Source: Spirochaetaceae bacterium
Lineage (GTDB): Bacteria; Spirochaetota; Spirochaetia; SZUA-6; Bin103
Direction of reading: 5' to 3'
NCBI GenBank assembly: GCA_028820215.1
Contig: JAPPKD010000160.1
Span: 62,001 to 126,000 of the forward strand
DNA length: 64,000 bases
Within the stretch, counting starts at the first letter, position 1. Every line of letters begins with the position of its first letter. Shown piece after piece: positions 57,716 to 64,000 of this stretch. The translations under genes were made by a program, and so were the position numbers. The notes beneath the pieces are model-generated. The model saw only the letters and a list, made by a program, of their open reading frames with translations. It did not search any database and was not told where the DNA came from.

Positions 57716-58828
57716 TTACCTCGGCGGGATCCCGAAGAACCCGGCGGCGTTGGCGCCCATGATCTGCCGCCGCACCTCGTCGGGCATCGGGTACCTGCCC
57801 AGGCGGTCGGGATGCAGGAAGTCGTGGTGCGGCCAGTCGGAGGCGTAGATGACGGTGTCGTGGTTCCCGGTGAAGGTGGCGACGAGCTCCAGCAGCTTCA
57901 GGTAGTCGCGCGGGTGCTCGGGCTCCTCGGCGGGCTGGGTGGAGAAGCGGAAGTTCTTCAGGTAGTGGCTGGGCCGCTCCTGGTAGAAGGGCAGCAGCCG
58001 GCCGCGCCACTCCAGGTACTCGTTGTTCAGCCGCATCATCATCCACGGCACCCAGGCCAGGCCGCCCTCGTTGAAGCTGACCTTCAGGTCGGGAAAGCGC
58101 ACCGGGATGCCGTTGCACATCAGGTGATAGAAGTTGGCCGACATCTGCAGCGAGTGGCCGAAGCCGTGCCGGCCCACCTCGTCGAACTGCTCGAGCTGGC
58201 AGGGGAAGGTGGGATGGCACATGGCCAGTCCGTGCAGGGACACCGGCAGGCCCAGCTCCTGCGCCGCCTCGTAGATCGGGTGGTACTGCCGGTGGCCGTA
58301 GAGGGGACTCACGCCGGCGGCCGGCAGGTACACGCAGACCATCTTGTGCCTGCCGCCCAGCTCGCGGATCTCGGCCGCCGAGCCTTCCGGGTCCTGCGGG
58401 GCGATGCACAGCGCGCCGTAGAAGCCGTCGACCGGCAGCCACCGGTCGATCAGCCAGCGGTTGTAGGCACGGGCCAGGGCCATGGCGTAGCCGGCATCGA
58501 CCTGCACGGCCAGCTTGAGCAGCAGGTCGGGAAAGAGCACGGCCGACTCGATGCCGAAGCCGTCCAGGTCGCGCCGGCACTGCGCGGGATCGACCTCGAA
58601 CAGGGGGCGGTTCTGCCCGCCCGGCCACAGCGGGTCGGAGCCGTCGCCCGACCCCTGCGCCAGTCCGGGCACGATGTAGTCGCCCACCGATCCGAAGCGC
58701 GAGGTGACGGCCGCCGCCGGGGCGATCGCCTCCAGGGCCTTGCGCCACGGCATCTCGCAGTGGCGGGCCAGCTCGTCCGGCAGCTCGCGGACGTGCACGT
58801 CGCAGTCCACGATGCGGATGTCCCTCAT
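57716..58828 (-). CDS. Amidohydrolase-2-family metal-dependent hydrolase/decarboxylase
   Basis: The 370-residue protein fits amidohydrolase family 2 (ACMSD-like barrels). RIVDCDVHVRELPDE supplies a metal-binding histidine, SLHGLAMCH another, and VIYASDWPHHDFLHPDRLGRYP the conserved aspartate near the C-terminus. VVSFNEGG and LMCNGIPVRFPDLKV are also typical. ATG 58828 is used; longer frames have no support. These enzymes act on phthalates, aromatic acids or lactones. Linkage with a Rieske protein suggests aromatic degradation. It is divergent from the CE15-like gene with 79 bases between. Confidence 0.83.
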   Translation of the reverse strand: MRDIRIVDCDVHVRELPDELARHCEMPWRKALEAIAPAAAVTSRFGSVGDYIVPGLAQGSGDGSDPLWPGGQNRPLFEVDPAQCRRDLDGFGIESAVLFPDLLLKLAVQVDAGYAMALARAYNRWLIDRWLPVDGFYGALCIAPQDPEGSAAEIRELGGRHKMVCVYLPAAGVSPLYGHRQYHPIYEAAQELGLPVSLHGLAMCHPTFPCQLEQFDEVGRHGFGHSLQMSANFYHLMCNGIPVRFPDLKVSFNEGGLAWVPWMMMRLNNEYLEWRGRLLPFYQERPSHYLKNFRFSTQPAEEPEHPRDYLKLLELVATFTGNHDTVIYASDWPHHDFLHPDRLGRYPMPDEVRRQIMGANAAGFFGIPPR

Positions 58829-58907
58829 CGCCTCCACGGCCGCCCATAGTAGCCTGATGACCCGAAGCCGAACTCGCCGGCAGCCGCGGGGTAGAATTGG
58901 GCGCTCC

Positions 58908-59990
58908 ATGAACGATCTCGACTCGGTGGCGGCGACCCTGGCGCCCGATCCGCTCCGGTTCGAGGACGGCACGCAGGCCGACGCGTCGTCGTGGCCACGC
59001 CGCCGCGGCGAGCTGGCCCGCGCGATCATCCCGCACGAGTATGGCGGCATGCCGCCGGCGCCGGACGGCGTGGAGGTGATCCGGCGCTCGGCCAACCTGA
59101 TCGCGCCGGAGCGGGTGGTCGCGTATCACACGTACGAGATCCGGGTGAACGTCGCGGGCGGCGAGATCCGCTTTCCGCTGAGCCTGTGGATCCCGCCGGG
59201 CGACGGGCCGTTTCCGGTCGTCCTGGACGGCGACGGCTGCTGGCGCTACTTCAACGACGAGGTGGTCCGCTCCGTGCTGGAGCGCGGCTACATCGCCGCC
59301 TCGTTCGACCGGACCGCCCTGGCCGCCGACAATCCCGACCGGTACCGGGAAACCGGCCTGTACCGCCTGATGCCGGGCGCCGAGTTCGGCGCCCTGGCCG
59401 CCTGGGCATGGGGCTTCCACCGCTGCGTGGACGCGCTGGGCCGGATCGACTCGGCGGCCGCCGATCGGATCGCCGTCACCGGGCACTCCCGCGGCGGCAA
59501 GAGCGCGCTTCTGGCCGGCGCCACCGACGAGCGGATCGCGCTCACCAACCCCAACTGCTCGGGGGCCGGCGGCTCCGGTCCGAACCGGATGAAGGGCGAC
59601 GGCGCGGAGGTGATCGAGGACTTCCTGAGGAGCCGCTACATCTTCTGGTTCGGCAAGGACTTCGCCGACTACGCCGGCCGCGACGCGGAGTTGCCGTACG
59701 ACCAGCACTTTCTGCACGCGCTGATCGCGCCGCGGGCGCTGCTGGTCACCGAGGCGTTCGGCGACCCATGGGCCAATCCCTCCGGTTCCTACGCCGCGCT
59801 ACGCACCACCGAGCGGGTCTACCGCATGCTCGGCGCCGCGGACGCCATCGGCTGGGCGTTCCGCCCTGGCGTGCACGACCACTCCGCGGCCGACTACGCG
59901 GCGCTGCTGGACTTCGCGGACCGTTCGCTCCGCGGCCTCCGCGTCGAGCGGGACGTGCAGATCGGCCTCTTCGGCGACGCCGATTGCTGA
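58908..59990 (+). CDS. CE15-like alpha/beta-hydrolase (glucuronoyl-esterase-type)
   Basis: A 360-residue alpha/beta-hydrolase. The nucleophile elbow GHSRGGKSALLAGA has the lysine-containing form seen in CE15 glucuronoyl methylesterases and related acetyl-xylan-esterase-like enzymes, where it is followed by NPNCSGAGG as here. The catalytic His may be in GVHDHSAADY, and a Glu or Asp in the EAFGDPW region. No signal peptide is seen, so it may act in the cytoplasm on an imported oligosaccharide. ATG 58908 is the natural start, divergent from the amidohydrolase. Confidence 0.78.
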   Translation: MNDLDSVAATLAPDPLRFEDGTQADASSWPRRRGELARAIIPHEYGGMPPAPDGVEVIRRSANLIAPERVVAYHTYEIRVNVAGGEIRFPLSLWIPPGDGPFPVVLDGDGCWRYFNDEVVRSVLERGYIAASFDRTALAADNPDRYRETGLYRLMPGAEFGALAAWAWGFHRCVDALGRIDSAAADRIAVTGHSRGGKSALLAGATDERIALTNPNCSGAGGSGPNRMKGDGAEVIEDFLRSRYIFWFGKDFADYAGRDAELPYDQHFLHALIAPRALLVTEAFGDPWANPSGSYAALRTTERVYRMLGAADAIGWAFRPGVHDHSAADYAALLDFADRSLRGLRVERDVQIGLFGDADC

Positions 59991-60076
59991 GCGGCTCGCC
60001 GCCGGCACCATCAAGGCCGTGCCGCGCAACCAGGTCGGCTCACTTCGGCGACCGATGAAGGATCACAGGGCGGGCA

Positions 60077-61336
60077 TCACCTCATCGAGCCCCCAGGAGA
60101 CTCCTCACAGACGTCCGACCTCGCGCACACGCCGCCGGCCTCCAGCAACAGCGCGATGATGTCCGGATGTCGGGCGCGATCCAGCGGCGTGCGGCCGGAT
60201 CTGTCCGTCGGATTGACTTCTGCGCCCGCATCCAGCAGCGCGGCCACGATGGCGGGATAGTCGCCGCCCGCGGCGCTGTGCAGCGGCGTGCGGCCCAGAA
60301 GATTGCGGGCTTCCAGATCCGCGCCGGCCTCCAACAGGGCGGCGATGATGGCGGGATTGTGGTGGAGCGCGGCCGCGTGGTGCAGGGGCGTGCCGCGGCC
60401 GATCCGGTGCCGCGCATCCAGGTCGGCGCCGGCATCGGTCAACGCGGTGATGATCGCCGGATTCTCGGTGTTGCCGGCCGCGGTGATCAGCGGCGTTGCG
60501 CCGAAGTCGTTGCGGGCTTCCAGATCCGCGCCGGCCTCCAACAGGGCGACGATGACAGCCGGGTTCTGGTTGGTGTAGGCCGCGGCGTGCAGCGCGGTGC
60601 CGTTGCCGTCACTGAGCCGGGCTTCCATATCCGCACCCGCTGCCGCCAGGGCGGTGATGATGGTCGGATTCTGGTTGTACGCGGCGGCACTGTGCAGCGG
60701 CGTTGCGCCGTTCTCACTGCGTGTCTCGAGCGGCGCGCCGGCGCTCGCAAGAGCCGCGATGACGGCCGGATGATCGCTGTGCCGGGCTGCCAGGTGCAGC
60801 GCCGTGTTGCTGTCCGCCGTGGTGCGCGCGTCCAGGTCGGCCCCCGCGTCCACGAGCGCAGTGACGATGGCCGGGCGATCGTTGTAGCGGGCCGCCCAGT
60901 GCAGCGGCGTCACGCCGTCGTCGTGGCGGGCATCCAGGTCGGCGCCGGCGTCCGTCAGTGCGCCGATGATGGCCGGATGGTCGCTGTAGCGGGCCGCGGT
61001 GTGCAGCGGCGTGCCGCCGGTCCGCTGCCGGGCGTCGAGGCTGGCGCCGGCCTCGGCCAGCGCCGTGACGACCTCTGCGCTGGCGCTGTAGCGGGCCGCC
61101 CAGTGCAGGGCGGTGTTGCCGTCCGGGTCGCGCGCGGTGACGTCCGCGCCCTGGCGGATGCAGGAGACGACCCGCGCCGCATCAGCCCACTCGAAGAACG
61201 CCTGCGTGTGCATCTGGTCGCAGCCGGGGACGGGGGTCAGGCTGCAGCCCGCCGCAGCCGCCAGCACGGCAGCCGCCAGCGTAGCGGAGAGGATCCCGCG
61301 CCGACCGGCTTCGTTGGAACTTTCGGAATTCATCAT
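60077..61336 (-). CDS. Ankyrin-repeat lipoprotein
   Basis: The 419-residue protein has a lipoprotein signal (ATLAAAVLAAAAGC) and about ten ankyrin repeats of 34-35 residues, marked by GNTALHWAARY, GGTPLHTAARY, GVTPLHWAARY, NTALHLAARH, GATPLHSAAAY, GTALHAAAY, GATPLITAAG, GTPLHHAAAL, GRTPLHSAAGG and GRTPLDRARH. The tenth is short. Each ends in AGADLDAR or a variant. ATG 61336 or the next codon starts it. Such proteins bind other proteins, and here would do so in the periplasm or at the surface. It is convergent with the CE15-like gene. Confidence 0.85.
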   Translation of the reverse strand: MMNSESSNEAGRRGILSATLAAAVLAAAAGCSLTPVPGCDQMHTQAFFEWADAARVVSCIRQGADVTARDPDGNTALHWAARYSASAEVVTALAEAGASLDARQRTGGTPLHTAARYSDHPAIIGALTDAGADLDARHDDGVTPLHWAARYNDRPAIVTALVDAGADLDARTTADSNTALHLAARHSDHPAVIAALASAGAPLETRSENGATPLHSAAAYNQNPTIITALAAAGADMEARLSDGNGTALHAAAYTNQNPAVIVALLEAGADLEARNDFGATPLITAAGNTENPAIITALTDAGADLDARHRIGRGTPLHHAAALHHNPAIIAALLEAGADLEARNLLGRTPLHSAAGGDYPAIVAALLDAGAEVNPTDRSGRTPLDRARHPDIIALLLEAGGVCARSDVCEESPGGSMR

Positions 61337-61410
61337 TCCGAGAATACCATCGCGGCCGGTCACGCACCTGCCCCGTTCACTCGGGCATGGGTGGCAGAAG
61401 CCGGCAGGCT

Positions 61411-62505
61411 CTATCCGTCCGAGAGGGCCGCCACCACCCCGGCAGCCGCCAGCAGCAGGTCGAGCGAGCGCTCCATGCCCAGCTCCTCGCTTCCGCGGAA
61501 GCTGCTGCACACGCAGATCGTCACGTCCCGTTGCGGGTCGCCCAGCACCACCGCGCCGTAGCCGTTCATGTCGCCGTGGTGGCCGAAGGCGACCACCTGT
61601 GTGCCGTCCAGGTAGAGCTCGACGCCGACCCCGTAGCCGTTCGACGGGCCGGGCGAGCACTCCTCGGACTTGCGGGTCGCCACCCGCAGCATCTCCCGCC
61701 GCGCCGCCGCGCTCAGCAGCACGTCCTCCGCGCCCGGGCCCAGCGCCGCGCCGAACGCCGCGATCTCGCTCGGCGTCGAGTACAGGCCGCCGCTCGGCAC
61801 GCGGAAGCCGCGCCCGGCGTGCTGGCGCTCCGAGTCGCGGATGCTGATCGACCCGTCCACCAGCCGCTCGTAGCCGGTGGCAAGCCGCTCCCGGTCCGCC
61901 GGCGGCAGGAACCCGGTCGCGGTCAGGCCGAGCGGCGCGCAGATCTCGGCGGCGACCAACTCCGGGTACGGCATCGCGCCCGCGCGCCGCACCGCCAGGC
62001 CCAGGATGGCGGCGCCGACGTTGGAGTAGTCAAAGCAGGCGCCCGGGGGATGGGCGAAGCGGGTGGCCGGGATGGCGCCCAGCAGCGTTTGCTCCCACTC
62101 GTCGACCGCACCGGCCAGCAGCCGCGGGATGCGCGGCTCGCGCGCCAGGCCGCTGGTGTGGGTGGCCAGGTCGCGCAGCGTGATGGCGCGCGGCTGCTCG
62201 GCGTAGCCGACCGTGGTCTCGATCTCCGGCACGTTCCGGGAGACCGGATCGTCCAGGTCGAGCACGCCCCGCTCCGCCAAGCGCAGCGCCGTCACCACCG
62301 TCAGCGTCTTGCTGATCGACCCCACCCGGTAGACGGTGCCGGCGTCGGCACGCCGGCCCTGCTCGCGATCCGCCCAGCCGGCCGCGTGTCTCCACACCGT
62401 CCGCCCGCCATGCCGGACGGCCGCGCTCAGGCTGCCGGTCCCGTCGGCCTCGGCCGCCGCGTCCAGCGCGCCGGCCAGCTCCCGCCAGCGCGCTACCTCG
62501 GCCAT
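61411..62505 (-). CDS. Beta-lactamase-fold serine hydrolase
   Basis: The 364-residue protein belongs to the serine beta-lactamase/DD-peptidase-like (PBP4*-type) family: SISK (S63, K66) is the nucleophile motif, YSN in FDYSNVGAAILG the second, and GHHGDMNGYG replaces the K-T-G strand. Members include esterases and D-amino-acid amidases, and activity on beta-lactams is not implied. No signal peptide is seen. It follows the nucleotidyltransferase gene by 20 bases on the same strand and could be part of that transcript. Confidence 0.85.
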   Translation of the reverse strand: MAEVARWRELAGALDAAAEADGTGSLSAAVRHGGRTVWRHAAGWADREQGRRADAGTVYRVGSISKTLTVVTALRLAERGVLDLDDPVSRNVPEIETTVGYAEQPRAITLRDLATHTSGLAREPRIPRLLAGAVDEWEQTLLGAIPATRFAHPPGACFDYSNVGAAILGLAVRRAGAMPYPELVAAEICAPLGLTATGFLPPADRERLATGYERLVDGSISIRDSERQHAGRGFRVPSGGLYSTPSEIAAFGAALGPGAEDVLLSAAARREMLRVATRKSEECSPGPSNGYGVGVELYLDGTQVVAFGHHGDMNGYGAVVLGDPQRDVTICVCSSFRGSEELGMERSLDLLLAAAGVVAALSDG

Positions 62506-62525
62506 CGGCTACGTACCAGCCGCCG

Positions 62526-63050
62526 TCACAGGGTGACGACCTCGCCGGGCCGCAGATCGGGCTTGAGGTCCCAGTACCACGAGCCGTCGTCCAGCTCGAT
62601 GCGACGCGATCCCAGTTCCTCGAGCCTCGCTCGGAGGCGCGCCAGCTTGCGGCCGAGCACGCCGCGCGGATCGAACAGGAGAATGCCGTGGTGCGTCATG
62701 TCGAGCATCAACCAGGGCGTGTCCGCCAACTGCTCCTCCGAGCGGTAGATCGCGACCGGGGCGGTCGGCACGCCGCGTGCCGTCAGCTCGCGCGCCAGTG
62801 GCCGATCCCGCAACCGCAGCTTCGCGTGCAGAAACGCCTCGGAGACGGTCTCGCGGTCGCCTCGGTGAGCGACGAACAGGTCGATGTCGCTCCAACGGTG
62901 CGCCTCACCCCGTGCCACCGAGCCGTACAGCGCGACCGCGGTCAGCCGCGCGCCGAGCTCGGCGTGCACCTCGGTCAGCAGGGCGTCGGTCAGCGGCTTG
63001 ACGTCGGCATAGCCAAACGAGGACTCGCCCCGCTCGTCTGCAGCCGTCAT
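62526..63050 (-). CDS. MNT-type nucleotidyltransferase domain protein
   Basis: A 174-residue nucleotidyltransferase of the polymerase-beta fold: LYGSVARGEAHRWSDIDLFV provides G-S-x10-D-x-D. The rest, with HHGILLFDPRGVLGRKLARL and RIELDDGSWYWDLKPD, is the tail seen in proteins that often pair with a HEPN partner. No HEPN gene lies beside it. ATG 63050 overlaps the DUF3226 stop as ATGA, so it is translated with it and the ATPase. It could AMP-ylate or otherwise modify a partner; that is inference. Confidence 0.8.
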   Translation of the reverse strand: MTAADERGESSFGYADVKPLTDALLTEVHAELGARLTAVALYGSVARGEAHRWSDIDLFVAHRGDRETVSEAFLHAKLRLRDRPLARELTARGVPTAPVAIYRSEEQLADTPWLMLDMTHHGILLFDPRGVLGRKLARLRARLEELGSRRIELDDGSWYWDLKPDLRPGEVVTL

Positions 63051-63661
63051 GGAGCCCCTAGCCGAGACAGGAACTCGCGGACCTTGGTGAACGCAGCATG
63101 CTCGAAGTCCCAGACGCCTTGCTTCGCTGCCACGCCGACCGAGACCCGAGGATCGCTGGTCGTGGAGAGATAGGCGCATGCCCGTGCCTTGTCAGACCGA
63201 CGAATCGTCCCACCGCCTGACTCGATACACGTGAAGAACCGGTCGATGCAACCGTCTTCTTGGCTTTCCGCAAAGGAACGCGCCAGCACCGTTTCGAGCA
63301 TGCCTGGCGCGTCTTCGGGCAACACCAACACGCTGACCATGGGACTTCCCGGCGCAACCACGCCTATCTCTTCGGGGAGCGCCAGCCTTGCCTTGTCCAG
63401 TGCCGAACGTACGCTTTGAAATGCCGACCGAGCGGAGGCCTCGGCATCACGCACGATCCCGAGATGGCGGACATCGGCAAACCTGGGAGCCCTCACCAGT
63501 GCGGAGAGAAAGCCACTCAGTTCACTCACGCCCCCGTAGTTCTGAATCTCCATCCGAGAAATCCGAAGATGATCACGGAAGGCTTCAAAGAAGTTTCGAT
63601 AGTCGTTGCCTTCAACCAGAAGTTGAACCGCTGACGTGATGGCATGCGGCTTCACAGTCAA
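63047..63661 (-). CDS. DUF3226/TOPRIM-like protein paired with an OLD-like ATPase
   Basis: The 204-residue protein reads LLVEGNDYRNFFEAF near the N-terminus and LGIVRDAEASARSAFQSV later. A glutamate in the first and D-x-E in the second are what a TOPRIM nuclease core needs, as in DUF3226/DUF4435 proteins and the nuclease half of OLD. Its overlaps with both neighbours are ATGA. In PARIS systems a TOPRIM protein (AriB) works with a separate ATPase (AriA), and the arrangement here is of the same kind. Nuclease activity is not proven. Confidence 0.7.
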   Translation of the reverse strand: MTVKPHAITSAVQLLVEGNDYRNFFEAFRDHLRISRMEIQNYGGVSELSGFLSALVRAPRFADVRHLGIVRDAEASARSAFQSVRSALDKARLALPEEIGVVAPGSPMVSVLVLPEDAPGMLETVLARSFAESQEDGCIDRFFTCIESGGGTIRRSDKARACAYLSTTSDPRVSVGVAAKQGVWDFEHAAFTKVREFLSRLGAP

Positions 63662-64000
63662 CGGACCTCAATGTCATGGCGGATTGCGGCCGCGATCTCG
63701 GATCGCTCGTAGGTGACACACCTGCATCGGCCTTCGTCGACCTCCAGACGATGGAGAGCAAGGTCGTCAGTCTGGATGGCCTGGTCGGCGGCTTGGACGC
63801 ATTCGAAGCTGTGGGTGGTGGCGAATACCTGGACGCCATAGCGCCGTGAGGAGTCATCGATCACCCGCCACATGTCGGTCAGCACGGAGTGATGGATGCC
63901 GTTCTCGACTTCGTCGATGAGTACGAGGCCGTTTTCGGCGCTTACAAATCCCAGCACGATGCTGGCAAATCTCGTCATCCCCTCGCCCATGACCGACAGC
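63658..64000 (-). CDS. OLD-like AAA ATPase, C-terminal part (runs off window end)
   Basis: Only the C-terminal 113 residues or so are in the window. They include LSVMGEGMTRFASIVL, the ABC-like signature, LVLIDEVENGIHHSVLTDMW, Walker B with the catalytic glutamate, and QVFATTHSFECVQA, the switch histidine. This is the order of AAA_15/AAA_21 ATPases of OLD and related defence proteins. The Walker A half lies past base 64000. The stop overlaps the DUF3226 start as ATGA. Confidence 0.82.
   Translation of the reverse strand, partial: LSVMGEGMTRFASIVLGFVSAENGLVLIDEVENGIHHSVLTDMWRVIDDSSRRYGVQVFATTHSFECVQAADQAIQTDDLALHRLEVDEGRCRCVTYERSEIAAAIRHDIEVR

Noticed and set aside
1..64000. CRISPR arrays, insertion sequences, tRNA or rRNA genes
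   Set aside because: I saw no regular spacer-repeat arrays, no transposase and no rRNA-like block; tRNA genes were not screened by computation, so a missed one is possible.

Overview
The window is GC-rich bacterial chromosome with no tRNA, rRNA, CRISPR array or insertion sequence that I could recognise. The organism is not named by any single gene. The closest fit is a high-GC spirochaete-like bacterium, perhaps an uncultured marine or sponge-associated lineage. The grounds are LplB/YtcP-type sugar importers, exported binding proteins whose mature ends look like AGTQEA or APAAEEA, and a catabolic set of phytanoyl-CoA-type dioxygenases, a sialidase-like protein, GHL10-like barrels, an amidohydrolase with a Rieske protein and a CE15-like esterase. 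This is inference.

Layout. Bases 1-480 hold a TetR tail and a dead HepT toxin fragment. Bases 500-8460 are a metal-homeostasis block that looks less GC-rich than the rest: a FecBCE-type ABC importer with a methyltransferase, then on the minus strand an 89-residue Cys protein, a COG0523 GTPase, a WD40 protein and a 2Fe-2S ferredoxin, and finally a Fur-family regulator. Four copies of a 17-bp palindrome (7-3-7) lie in the two promoter regions, which suggests one regulon. Bases 8480-13670 carry a minus-strand oligosaccharide-type importer, a HIT protein and a C45 peptidase. Bases 13740-17270 hold a toxin-antitoxin pair, a dioxygenase, methylaspartate ammonia-lyase and Fpg.

Bases 17290-31380 are a phosphate and polyphosphate island: PstSCAB with very large Pst permeases, a repeat lipoprotein, PhoU, Ppk1, a ROK kinase, Ppx/GppA and a CHAD protein. 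Bases 31440-45030 are housekeeping and repair genes (class Ic-like ribonucleotide reductase NrdAB, a MutY-like glycosylase, YpdA-like reductase, RecD2, aldo/keto reductase) mixed with toxin-antitoxin modules in several states of decay. Bases 45075-51996 form one plus-strand operon (SelA-like PLP enzyme, GHL10-like protein, importer) ending in a strong terminator. Bases 52028-62505 hold a LysR regulator and catabolic genes, a broken BrnTA module between 41-bp direct repeats, an ankyrin lipoprotein and a serine hydrolase.

The window ends inside a minus-strand operon joined by ATGA overlaps: OLD-like ATPase, DUF3226 TOPRIM-like protein and nucleotidyltransferase. This is the best candidate for an uncharacterised defence system. 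Recurrent themes are NTGA start-stop overlaps (including two where the start would be CTG), several single-base frameshifts (FecC-type permease, HIT, BrnT) that may be real or assembly errors, and gene remnants (HepT, HigB, M24 peptidase).
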